Positions 33,950 to 45,530 of a stretch of 64,000 nucleotides of DNA are shown here, in pieces. Positions within the stretch are counted from its first letter, which is position 1; each line of letters starts with the position of its first letter. The notes under the pieces are model-generated. The model was not told the DNA's origin. It saw only the letters and a program-made list of their open reading frames with translations, and made no database searches. The stretch lies in NCBI GenBank assembly GCA_025201345.1, contig JAIXMG010000038.1, forward strand, positions 124,001 to 188,000, in the 5' to 3' direction. Source of the stretch: Thamnidium elegans (Eukaryota > Mucoromycota > Mucoromycetes > Mucorales > Mucoraceae). Both the position numbers and the translations under genes were made by a program.

Positions 33950-35940
33950 ATGAGTAGTGAGCAAACTGCTTTATTACAGCAAAAACCTCCTCGTTCTGTA
34001 AGGCCCAAAAACAGAAGAAGAAGATCTTCATTTGATCCTTCTACTTACAATAGTATTGGTACTATTGCTGATACTCCATCAAATCAAAATGTATCCAAAG
34101 AAGCTGGTCTAGGTTTATTAGAAATATTAGGTCTAACTATTTGTATGGCTGGTGTACAATTTACATGTATGTATTATATTAAATACCTGGATTTATTTTT
34201 TATTTTTCATCTAACGATATGTACATTTGTAAACATTCAGGGACTGTAGAATTATCGTAAGTGTTATTAAAAATATCACTAAACTTATTAACCTTCTTTA
34301 AAGTTATGGTACGCCATACTTATTGTCACTTGACTTATCAAAGGAACTTACGGCATTAGTTTGGTTGGCCGGCCCTTTGTCTGGTCTTCTTGTACAACCT
34401 GTAATGTATCTACTCTCCAAATATTTATAACCATGATTAACCTTCCTTTTTTTTTTAAAAAAAAACAGTTAATCGGCGCCTTTAGTGATAAGTGTACTTC
34501 AAAATTTGGTAAACGTAGACCTTTTATCGTAGTATCTGGTATTTTGACTTGTTTATCCATGATTGGTGTAGCATACGCAAAGGAGTTTGGTGCCTGGATC
34601 GCACGTCATTTTTATTCCCCTGATGTATTTGATTCAATTGTAAGTTAAATCAAAAATATACATATGTATATACCTGCATTATTTATTTATTTTATTTTGT
34701 ATACAGGCCCATTTTTATGCAATTGTAGTAGCAGTTTCTTCATTTTATTTTCTTGATTTTACTTTAAATGCCGTACAGGCCATTTGTCGTGCTTTGATTT
34801 TAGATGTTCCCCCTCTTTGGCAACAAGAGTATGCAAATGCTTGGAGTGCAAGAATGAGTAATTGCGCTATGGTGGTTGGTTATTTTGTTGGATTTATGGA
34901 TTTGGTAAAGTATTTTCCTTGGATGGGTGATTCTCAAATAAAGGTATTTTGTGTGGTTGCCATGGCTGTATTCTTGATTACTTTGGCTATTACGTGTATT
35001 GCCGTTAAGGAGAAGCAATATATAGAAACTGAAGATCAGGATAATTTGTAAGTTTTATTTTAAGACTAATTTTGATTATACTACTAAATAATAGTAATAA
35101 TAATAGGCCCTGGTATAATACATTACAATACATTTGGAGAGCATTCCGCTTCTTACCTAAACCTATTCAATCACTTTGTAATACACAATTTTTTGCATGG
35201 ATGGGTTGGTTTCCGTTCTTATTCTACAGGTAAAAGCTAAAAAAGGGGATTGTTTTTTTTGTTTATTAATCTAGAAATATATTAGTACGCAATGGGTTTC
35301 TGATCTTTATTTTTCAACTCATCCACCAACATCACCAGGTGAAGGAGATTGGGCAGAAGGAACTAGAGCTGGGTCCTTTGCGCTCTTATGTAATTCAATG
35401 GTTTCTGTAGTTGCAGGCATGGTGATCCCGGCTCTGGTGATGCGGTTTGAAAAGAAGGGTATCTGGTGGTTATCATTATTAAATGTTTATACAGGGTCTC
35501 AGCTGATCATTGCAGCTGCCCTTTTATCCACTTGGTTTATCCGATCCGTTACCGCTGCTACTATTGTCTTGGCTATTATGGGTATTCCATGGGCTATTGT
35601 TCTTTGGATTCCGTTTTCACTTGTAGGAGAGTATGTAAGTTACGAAGATGAACGTCGTAAGAAGGGTGATATTGCTGAACAGACTACAAGTGGAGCTATC
35701 GAAGACCAACAAGATGATTTTGACGCAGGTATGATTTTGGGCGTTCATAATATGTATATTGTGTTCCCTCAATTTGCTGTAGCCATCATTTCTTCTCTTA
35801 TCTTTGCTGCTTCTGCTAAAGAAGAAAAGGACCCTAATGATGATGGTAGATCCAATGTCTCAACTGTATTAGCCTTCGGTGGTCTGATGGCTTTACTTGC
35901 CGCTTTAGCTAGTAGACGTATCATTCGGGTTAAGAAATAA
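33950..35940 (+). CDS. Sucrose/glycoside-cation symporter-like MFS transporter (SUT/SLC45 type)
   Basis: Six exons encode an N-terminal cytosolic tail (MSSEQTALLQQKPPRSVRPK) and about 12 membrane helices. Family marks are FTWTVELSYGTPYLLSLDLS (spliced), LVWLAGPLSGLLVQPLIGAF and the loop SKFGKRRPFIV, which corresponds to the RxGRRRPFI motif of plant sucrose carriers and SLC45 proteins. The central part holds ALILDVPPLWQQEYANAWSA. A long loop (EDQQDDFDAGMILGVHNMY) precedes the last helices. Relatives such as S. pombe Sut1 import maltose or sucrose with protons; the substrate here is an inference. The gene follows eIF3e on the same strand, 335 bp later, with a long T tract just upstream. Confidence 0.85.
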
Positions 35941-38359
35941 TGCCTCCTCCTTCTTTTTTTTTTTTTCTCAATGTTTACTTTTTTAATATACAATAATAAA
36001 TATTACTTTTTATTATTATTATTATTATTATACCTGCAGTAGTTATTGTAATATATAAAAAGTAAATTGCTTCTATTTCACCTATAATAGACTTGCCGAA
36101 ATTTTAGTTACACCGTTCTCCCTCCCCCCCCCCTTTTTTTTAAAAAATAATAATAATGTATTATGTACCTACAGAAATATAAAAACCGAGGTCTTGATAC
36201 AGTGCATATTTTGAGGCTCCCAAGTGGTGGTCCATTTTTTCTTTTAAAGAAATTCTCGGTATTTGTCGAATATCAAAATTTAACACCGCTTGTCCCGGCT
36301 GACTAGGTGAGATTCTATCTTACATAAACAAAAAATGCCTTGTGATATTCAAATGTCACACCATCTAGTAAATTTTTACAAGCCTTTGAGCAATGCACAA
36401 ATGTCACAGGAAAACGTGGTATATTTTTATTCCACTGTATAGTTTTCCTCTCCTCTTTTTACCTTCTTTATAAAAATCCTTTTTTGTTGGTTTAGGCTTG
36501 AAGGTTCCTGGGCTTGCTGATGAAAAGGTTGCGAATGTATCTGAAACTTTTTCGGTTCTAGCTAACAAAACAGTTTGAATATCTGCAATACTATTTAAAT
36601 GTAGTACTATTGAATTACGGCACTTTATTCATTCATGCAAACACCCTTTTTTGGCTGATTTGAATGTTACGTAGTGTAAATAAGGCGTATAGTACAGAAG
36701 AATCGCAATGCCAATAGAGAAGTGCCATAGTATTTTACGGTAAGTATATGATAGTAATGTAACACTAAAACCTGCAATGAATGTCCTAGCTACCAAAGAA
36801 TAGAGACCTTGTTGCAGTTTTAAACATGGGTCAGTATTTATAAATATGTATCATGTGTAGGGGGAGGGACTACAAACTTTTCGCTTACCATCCAAAAAGT
36901 TCGCACCGAAAAAAATACAGGTTTTTTTTTCGGTGTAGAGATTTCAACGCTCCGATCATTTGAAAAGGGAGTGGTTAAAATCGATTGTGTTACTCCCGAT
37001 TATGATGGTCGCGGCGTATTTTTGGAGAGCTTGAAATGTGCGTGGATAGTACCAAAAGTTCTAAAAAGAAATATACGTTTGTATTTAAATATCCAATCAA
37101 GTATATATATATATATATTCCCGTAACTTGTTACCAACAAATGCTTTGATGGTGTATATATCATATATTTGGTTCAATATAGCAAATCACTGCAAAAAAA
37201 AAAAGATAAAGGAGGGTAGTACGACAATAAGAATACAGTTAGATGCGTTATTGTTATTATAGTATAAATCGTTTATTATTATTTTGAACGGACCACTTTT
37301 TAAACTTTCAAATCATGTGTATAGTTTTTTGTAATGTTTAATTTAAATATATTTTCAGTGTGTGTCATACTTTTTGTATCGTTTTTTTTTTTTTCTCTAA
37401 AAATATGTAACTGGTAATCATATAGTTATGAGAAATATTTTTAAAAAGAAAAAGGAAAGGCTAATAAAGTTGACGGGGTATGTCATAACGGTGATCGCGC
37501 TAAAAAGAAAAATTTACATCATACACAGGTGTAACATTTATAAACTGAACTTGACTTAACCTTTTTACCCATCAAAAACCTTAAGAGAATATATTAAACT
37601 AAAAAATTATTCTAAATACACACGTACGTGTTTACCACATGTCATCCACCTTTTTTTTTTCCCAGCGGAACCAACTTATTTTTAAGCCACTTTTTTTTTA
37701 AAAAAAAAAGGTCGATATGATTGATAAACCCAGTCGAACTTCTTTTTTAACTTTATTATGCGTACAAAAAAAGGTTGATTTAATTACTTGGGTCCCACAC
37801 CGTCAACTGTCAAGATTCTAATAGTAATAAGATTCTTTTTCGATACGTTAGCTATGTGCTAAACTTTATACTTTGTTAAGCATCCAACTGCCCGTGTAAC
37901 AGAACGATGCTGGAATCGTCTCATAAGATTCTTTTTATCATAACAAACTAAAAAAAAAATATGTCTGTAACTCTCTTTTGGACATAAATAATATTGTGTT
38001 AAAAAAAGGCTAGAGTTTTAATAACACTTTGCCTTTTAAAAATCCTGTCAAAAAATGTCGATGTGCGGCACATTTATGTCAATGATACATTTTTGTTTCC
38101 AAATTAGGATTAAAGAACAAACAAAACCAAAAAGAAAGTGAAGCTAGTAATAAAACGTAGCACAATTTATTGTTGTTGTTAATACTAAAGAGATACGTGT
38201 CTATTTATTCTATAAATCAGACGTTTTTTTTTTTTTTTTTTTTTAATTAGAAGCACTCAAGTAGTGTAACTTATTTTATTTTTTTTTGGGGAGGGGAGGG
38301 GATAAAATAATAATAAATGTGAGTAATATAATATAATAATAATGGGTATATAATCTTTC

Positions 38360-38391
<32 letters not shown>

Positions 38392-38429
38392 TGTTGTCGT
38401 AAAGAGATATTAATAAATTAAGTACATTC
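35941..38429. other. 2.5-kb gene-poor stretch
   Basis: No gene is called. There are many A/T homopolymers (for example 38361-38388, 28 A) and short (TAT)n and (TA)n repeats. One plus frame stays open for 100 codons (36824-37126, with VKIDCVTPDYDGRGVFLESL near its middle) but has no start codon or visible splice context. Confidence 0.45.
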
Positions 38430-39809
38430 TTAATCAGATGCAGTTGTTACTGAAGATTTAGATGAAAATAAACTAGTATTTGACGGGTGAACTATGGCGC
38501 TAGTTCTTGTGGAAGACGAAATTCGAGAAGTAGAAGTTGAGTTTGAATGGACAAGAGTAGTAGGTGCAGCGTAATATTGATGATAAGATGAGCTATCCAG
38601 CAGTGCAGAAGATCGTTTAATCGTATTTTTTAATGATTTACATGTTGTATTTTGTCTGGTCCTCATAATAACCACTTTATAAAGTTCATCACTACTTTTA
38701 TGACTGTGATGACTAGGTCTTCTTTGAGGTTTATTATAAGGGGGTACAATATCCAAAAGTAACTCCGTTTGTTGGATAGGTGATAGGTTAGTTGAATGCC
38801 GACTCGGGTGCAACGGAGGAGATGATGCATTATTATGTTCATTTAGGTAAGAAGAAGAAGAAGATGGATGACAAGGTACTGTATTACGACCAGGAGGAGA
38901 TACTACTACTTGCCATAGTAACGAAGAATCTTTCCAGAGTTCTAATAAGGTGTCACTATATTCTATCAATAAAGTCCAAATCTGTGTCCATTTAGTATTA
39001 GTTTCAATAAATTGTCCCATATCGTTCATCATTTTGGTACGAGTATGTCTTTTGACCCAAGAAGGAATTTCTTTCAAGTTATGTTCAAGACCTGTACATA
39101 CTGGTGCTAATACTACAGCTAAAGCTTCGGGATTCATCATGTTGATATTAGAGTGCTTTTGTATTAAAGAAGACATGATGATAATATAGTGAATTAAATG
39201 AAAATGTTCTCTTGGAAGTTGTTGAATTTTAAGTGCTAATGAGTTAATAGTTGACTTTTTTGAAAATGATCGGTCTAATTTTTATGTTTTTAGTCTTTTG
39301 TACTATTATACCCTGGAAGTTCTTATAAATAAATAATAAATAAAAAATAAAATTTACCATATAATTGTATGAATTCTTCGTGACAAGCTATAGGAATAAC
39401 TGGATCAGGTAATTGCCTTAAATACTTTTTTACTACACCAGTAATAGCATGAATATCATAATCTTTCAAGTCAATATACTTTCCATAAGTAGGTGGTTTA
39501 TCAAAGTCTAATAAGAGATTTTCAACTTCGGGGGCAGCACCCGAAAGTCTAAATATACCTTCAATAAGTAATCCTAAATAAAATCATGCGCGGGGAATAC
39601 AATGATTAGACCTCAGCAGGTTGTTATTGTTTTTTTTATTTTTTTATTTTACCTCTCTTCATAATTTCTTCAAAGCATCGATAAACAGGGTCAGGAACGG
39701 TTAATCCAAAACTATTACACGAACCACACAATGACGCTGATTTTAATGGTGCTCCGAAAATTCCTTTCGTAATCATAGCTCCTTTATTTTATTAAGTAAA
39801 AAATACAAT

Positions 39810-39840
<31 letters not shown>

Positions 39841-39957
39841 GTTACCTTTTTTATGAGTAGAGCTCATACTATTCATAAAATGAAGTTTACCATTAGACAA
39901 GAATGATAACAGATTCTTTTGTCGTTTTTTATCACTAAGGTTATCATCAGATATCAT
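38430..39957 (-). CDS. RhoGAP domain protein
   Basis: Exons from 39957 (MISDDNLSDKKRQKNLLSFL) to 38430. The RhoGAP domain starts IFGAPLKSA and has CFEEIMKRGLLIEGIFRLSG, whose Arg (in FRLSG) is the catalytic arginine finger. It continues with VKKYLRQLPDPVIP and LPREHFHLIHYIIIMSSLIQ, then NMMNPEALAVVLAPVC. It should stimulate GTP hydrolysis by Rho-family GTPases controlling actin or polarity. The C-terminal third (after about 38900) is Ser/Pro/His-rich and disordered. Four exons are separated by short introns, one of which carries a run of 30 A/T. Confidence 0.85.
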
Positions 39958-40746
39958 TTTTTTGTTGTTATTATTATTATAATATATATAAAAAAGTAAT
40001 AATAAAAAAGTCAAAAAAAAAAACAAGAGAAAGAAAGAAAGCTGGTTTACAGTTTGAGGAAGTACATCACAAAATTCAAAAGCGGGGTTTTATTATCAAT
40101 TTATATATTACCTCCTCTGTGTAACTTTAACCAGATGATCCGTGCAAAAATAGTGAATGTGTGTAATTTTACCGATAAGTTGTAACAACAAGTTGCATGA
40201 GCAAATAATCCCCCTAGTTTATCAATCTCTGTGTATATCAGCAAATATTACTTTTTACATGTGCGCACAAGAGCACTAGTTAAAAATGCTCACATGTGCT
40301 TCACCCGAAACAAATAAGCAGGATATCATCACTCTACAAGGCTTGTTTAAAGATCAACGTTATTGAGAACGCATCTTTGAACAACTAATTGGTACGATCG
40401 GCTAACAGTATCACTAACAAAGGGGGCATAGCAAGAAAATAAATCCGTCACACCAAGCACAAACTATAACATACCCAATGTTTAACGAAGCACAGGCTTC
40501 CGAGGTTTTTTTTTTTTTTTTTTTTTTTTTGTATGTAATTAAATTACACATGGTTTTTGACACTGTAAAAAAAAAGGTAGACCGATCATATGATTTGTTG
40601 TTATTACTTATATGATCTTCTAAAAAAAAGGGGAGTGTATGCGGAAAGGTATAAGGTATGTACAAGTGACTATGTTTTTATTGATGTACACAAACAAACT
40701 CGATAATTTATATCGTTTTTTCTTCTTCTTTTCTTTTATTTCTGTA
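39958..40746. other. Divergent intergenic region
   Basis: It separates the RhoGAP and MCFD2-like genes. No coding sequence is supported. It contains a poly-T run at 40506-40530. Confidence 0.4.
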
Positions 40747-41340
40747 ATGATGCGTACCCTTCTATTCGCGTTCAGCTGCTTATTTCTATTGCAAGTAGTG
40801 TCTGCAGGTCCTGGTACACACAGGTACAAGGAGCCTCACTCAAACTATGGTGATGAAAAGAAAAATAAACAGTAAGTGATATCACACCACTTTTTTTTTT
40901 TAAAAAAAAAATATACATATATATATATATATTGACGCGCGTTCAAATGCTTTTTATATAGACATATTCAGGAGCATATGAAGGCAATGACAAAAGATGA
41001 TAAAAGTACAGAAACACCCGAATTAAGTGAAAAAGACATGATTTATTATTTGTTCGTTATCCATGATATAAACGGCGATGGATATTTGGACGGACATGAG
41101 CTAAGAGCTGCATTTACTGATTTTGATCATGAAGATGGTCATACAGACGAAGAAAAAGAAGAATTGATTCCCTTAGATGAAGCAAATGATATGGTTGATC
41201 ACGTATTATTAGAAGACGATAAAAATGGAGAGTAGGTTTTTATTTGATTCTATTCATTTTTATTATTAAAACCTATTTTGTGTAGTGGCTTAATTTCATG
41301 GAGTGAATATCTCGAAAGTCAGTTGTATCACGACGATTAA
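40747..41340 (+). CDS. MCFD2: MCFD2-like secretory EF-hand protein
   Basis: Three exons start at MMRTLLFAFSCLFLLQVVSA, a signal peptide. Two EF-hands follow. EF1 is DINGDGYLDGHEL (41067-41103). EF2 is DDKNGDGLISWSEY, whose Asp codon is completed across the last intron (41235-41285). The insert between them is acidic. The order and spacing match MCFD2, the soluble partner of the lectin LMAN1/ERGIC-53 that helps load glycoproteins into COPII vesicles. The protein ends YHDD rather than a classical HDEL retention signal. A generic secreted calcium-binding protein is the alternative. Confidence 0.7.
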
Positions 41341-41928
41341 CTAGTTCATAACAAAATAGAGGTTATTCAGTTACACTGTTCTTTTTATTATTACTTGTGT
41401 AATCTTTAAAAAGGCATATAAATAAGCCACTACTTGTCCTACTTAATACACAATTGAATCAATTAAAACTTTTTTTTTCTTCTTATATATATATCATACA
41501 TGGAACACTTTTAATAAAAAAAAAATCGCTTAAAAGTAATTCAACGTGCCATTGTACAGTGTTATCTTAAAATACAAATACTTTTAAAAAAAACTACCCC
41601 TCTATCATCAACTTACTTTTTGGATCAGCTTAATTCAAGAGGAGCTTCTTTACCCCACATCAAAGATAAAATATCTTTCTTTGTGTGTATGCGCTTTTTT
41701 TTTTATCAAGTAATCAAGTAATATAATTTTCCTTTTTCTAGCAAGGCAAAAGAGCTAGTCTGCCCCCCCCCACACACACTATTGATTGGTTTCATCTCTT
41801 TCATGTCAATCTCGGTATCCAATTGAAACTTTTCAAGTGATATAAGCAGTCACTGGTCTTGTTAAGTATTCTCCTGAAGTAAATAAAAGTTTTTTTTTCT
41901 CTTTTTTTTTTTTTTTTTTCATTAGAAA
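41341..41928. other. Upstream region of the TYW1 gene
   Basis: No coding sequence is supported. C-rich and CA-rich runs lie at 41762-41780, and a T tract directly precedes the ATG. Confidence 0.4.
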
Positions 41929-42544
41929 ATGAGTAATTTCATAAATAGCTTGTTATACGGGTTTACCAACATATTATCTGTTGGACCTGAAGAACCTAAA
42001 GAAGGCGATTCTGCAGGATGTGGATCAGAACAAGGGTGTTGTAAAGATCAACCTAAAGTAAAGCAAGCCTGTCAAAATGAAGCAGCAGACGCTTGCTGTT
42101 CTTCTTCTTCTGAACCCAAGCAAAATACAGGCTGTTGCTCTTCTTCTTCTGAACCCAAGCAAGAGACCGGCTGTTGTAAAGACAATACAGTTAAATCAGA
42201 GACAAAGGATACTTGCTGTCAATCATCAGATACTGGAAAAGAAGCTTGTGCCTGTGAAGGAGAAAAGGAACCAGTTGTCATTGACCATTTAAAGATTATT
42301 TTTTCTACTTTAACTGGTACCGCTAAAACCATGGCATCAGAAATTGAAAACAAGATTCGACAAAATGATAGAGTTACTGTCAATAAGGTCGATATTATGG
42401 ATATTACTGAATATGATAATGATAATCTTTTACAAGAGACTGCTATTTGTGTCTTTATTTTATCTACATATAATGTAGAAGGTCCATTGGATTGGTAAAA
42501 CTGAATTTATAAATTATTCTGTTTTTGATGTGTAAGCGACTAAA

Positions 42545-42594
<50 letters not shown>

Positions 42595-44281
42595 CAGGTT
42601 CTCAAACTGGCTTCATGATCTTCGTTATGATTTCCGTGTAGATCGTGACGCTTTAAAAAAATTACGTTACTCCGTTTGTGGTTTAGGAGATTCAGCTTAC
42701 GGCGATGAGTTTAACGTAGCTGCCGCCAATATTGACAAGTGGTTAGGTAGATTAGGCGCCACACGTATTTATCCTTTAGGTGAATGTGATAAAAATGCAG
42801 ATCAAAAGGGTCAATTTGATACTTGGTCTAATGGATTTGTATCTGAGCTTGAAGATAAACAATGTTTAGAGTTTTCTCCTACTGACATTTCGTATCAATC
42901 TGATGAAGAAGAGGATGAGGCCTCCGGTGAAGAGAATGGCGAGATCGATATCGAAGGTTCTGGTGACGAAATGGTCGACCTTGAAGATATGGGTAATATG
43001 GCTAGTAAGATTAAGGCAGCTAAAGCTAGACGTGCCGAAGAAGAAGAGGATTACGAAAACAGTAAAGCCAAGGCTAAGCGTATGATTGGTGTAGATGATA
43101 ATAAGCCTAGAGAAAAAGCCAGTGCTCCTCAAGCTCGTGAGATGGTTTCTCCCATGATTATGAAGAACTTGACAAAGCAAGGTTATAAGGTGATTGGTAC
43201 TCACTCTGGAGTTAAAATCTGCAGATGGACTAAATCCGCATTGCGCGGCCGCGGTTTCTGTTATAAGCATGCTTTCTACGGTATTCAAAGTCATTTATGT
43301 ATGGAGACTACACCTTCTTTAGCTTGTGCAAACAAGTGTGTGTTCTGTTGGAGACATCATACTAACCCTGTTGGAACCACTTGGAGATGGAAGGTAGATG
43401 ATCCTCAGTTTATCTTGGACGGTGCTATGGAAAACCACTACAAGATGATTAAGCAGTTGAAGGGTGTCCCTGGCGTTAAAGCTGAACGTTTCCAAGAAGC
43501 TTTTACTATTAGACATTGTGCTCTTTCTCTTGTTGGCGAACCTATCTTTTACCCTCATATCAATGACTTTGTTACTATGTTACACAAAAAGAGAATATCT
43601 TCTTTCCTTGTCACTAACGCTCAATTCCCTGATAAGATTGCTGAAATGGTTCCTATCACTCAACTTTATGTTAGTGTAGATGCTGCTACCAAGGAAACCT
43701 TAAAGAAGATCGATCGTCCCTTGTTTAGAGATTTCTGGGAGAGATTCTTGAACTGTTTAGAACAATTGGCATTAAAGGGTCAACGTACTGTTTATCGTAT
43801 GACTTTAGTCAAGGGTCACAATACAGCTGAAATCGATGGCTATGTTGAATTGATCCGTCGTGGTAAACCTTCATTTATTGAAGTTAAGGGCGTTACCTAT
43901 TGTGGCTACAGCGGCGCAAGTGATTTAACTATGGCTAATGTACCTTTCCATGTCGAAGTTATTGATTTCTGTCAAAAGTTGGTTTCCAAATTAGGTGGTG
44001 ATTATGAAATCTCTGCAGAGCATGCTCATTCTTGTTCTCTTTTGATTGCTCATAAAGATTTCAAGGTAGATGGTGTATGGCATACACATATTGATTATAA
44101 CAAGTTCTTTGAACTTGTTGAGTCTGGTAAACCTTTCAATAGTTTGGATTATATGGCAAAGACTCCCGAGTGGGCTCTTCACGGCCATGAAGCTGCTGGT
44201 TTCGATCCTGAGGAGACTCGTTTCTATCGTAAGAACAGAAAGGTTGTTGCTGCACCCGAGAACCCTGATATCAATGCTTAA
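41929..44281 (+). CDS. TYW1: tRNA 4-demethylwyosine synthase (TYW1) with a Cys-rich N-terminus
   Basis: Two exons, 41929-42494 and 42598-44281, give 749 residues. Order: a short hydrophobic start, a Cys-rich segment (residues 28-110), a flavodoxin-like domain (IIFSTLTGTAKTMASEI, then CGLGDSAYGDEFN), an acidic linker, and the radical SAM domain. The [4Fe-4S] motif is CANKCVFCW, i.e. Cx3CxxC, with surrounding TTPSLACANK and RHHTNPVG. TYW1 condenses N1-methylguanosine-37 of tRNA-Phe with pyruvate carbons to build the wyosine ring, at the ER face or in the cytosol. The N-terminal segment includes two tandem CCSSSSEPKQ-T-GCC units and several further CC pairs. The intron contains a run of about 37 T followed by 12 A. 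Confidence 0.93.
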
Positions 44282-44468
44282 TTTTTTCTTTTTTCATATT
44301 TGTCTATTATTATTACGTTTTTTTTTTTTTATATATGTATATTCTCACTATTTTTTTTTAATGTATATCATTCTTGTATAATTTTTTTTTTATTAAAAAA
44401 AAAATCTCTTTTGCTCTATTATTTATACTTACTCTATTTTATTTTATTTTTGTAAAAATGAAATGCTC

Positions 44469-45530
44469 TTACATGCGAAGTGCTTTACGCGGTAAAATAG
44501 AAAGGATAGCTTCTACCAATCCATATCTAGTAGCAAACATAGCACCGAATGCAGTAGCGTATAATGCCAATCGATAACCACGTCCAATCTGAAATAATGT
44601 TTTAACTGCGAAAAATAAATAAATACAAAAGGTTTTTGCAACTCACAAAAAAAAAACTTACTTGGAGGAGGAGAAAAGAGATAATTCAAATTTAAACCTG
44701 ATTTTAAAGCGCAAACGTGTAAAATGGGAGAATGAAAGAAACTATAGATTGAAAAAGACAAGAGTGCCATATTTTTTGACGCGGGTAAAACCAAATATCT
44801 TCCACTGTAAATCATATACACAGGTGCTGCCAAAATTAAAATATGTTCTAAAAAAGAATGAATTAAAATAACGTCTTTTTTTTCTTTTTCTTTTTTATAT
44901 ACCTGCAAAAAAATTAAAGGTTTCTCCAACTAAATAATGGTCCCTTAAATCAGGAAAAGCCAAAGCACCGATAGCGCCCCATTGCGTATGTAAATAAATA
45001 TTAAATAGTAAATTGGTAACAATTGAACTCTTATTTGGGTTTGCTAAAGTGATCAACAGTAAAGCAGCACTCATATGACAAGGTTGAAGCATAAACAATT
45101 TATTTTTACGCATTACTTTATGTGTTGCGGTCAATCCAAACGATCCAAGTAATGAAGCAATCAAGATCTTTTCGGTATTTGTAGCTGGCCCAACTGGTTT
45201 AAACGAATTTAAGGCTTTCCAGGTGATACTGGAGGGATCGAGAATTTTGGTCAAGTAGTAATATGAGGCTGCCGAAAATCCGGTTGATAGGATTAAAAAT
45301 TCAATGCCATGTTGACGTGGGTGAAGGTACCTTATACAAACAAAACAAGTTATAAACCCCTACCAATATGTATATGTATATATATATATATATATATTAT
45401 ACCATGATCCCTTGGTTGAGTCTGTCCAATCGGTTTCTTCTGGCAAGTCTTTAGCAATGGATCGAATCCATTTTTCTAACCCATTGTATAAAGGTGTTAA
45501 AGGTTTATTAAGTACACTCAGTACAGCCAT
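44469..45530 (-). CDS. TMEM164: TMEM164 family multispanning membrane protein
   Basis: About four exons start at MAVLSVLNKPLTPLYNGLEK (45530). The family core is present: LHPRQHGIEFLIL, MLQPCHMSAALLL, then FLEHILILAAPVYMIYSGRY and FHSPILHVCALKSGLNLNYL, ending FSPPP. These match the TMEM164 N/QPCH motif and the region before its LNNMLCP block. The animal protein is an ER acyltransferase that places polyunsaturated chains on ether phospholipids. The fungal substrate is unknown. About six or seven hydrophobic helices are visible. The 5' end abuts the truncated relic gene at 45768-48662, so its promoter lies within or next to transposon-derived DNA. Confidence 0.75.

Noticed and set aside
38790..39189. 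Plus-strand frames opposite the RhoGAP gene
   Set aside because: They are complement shadows of the RhoGAP exon.
40414..40665. 83-codon minus-strand frame
   Set aside because: It contains a poly-Lys run from the T tract and has no coding-like ends.
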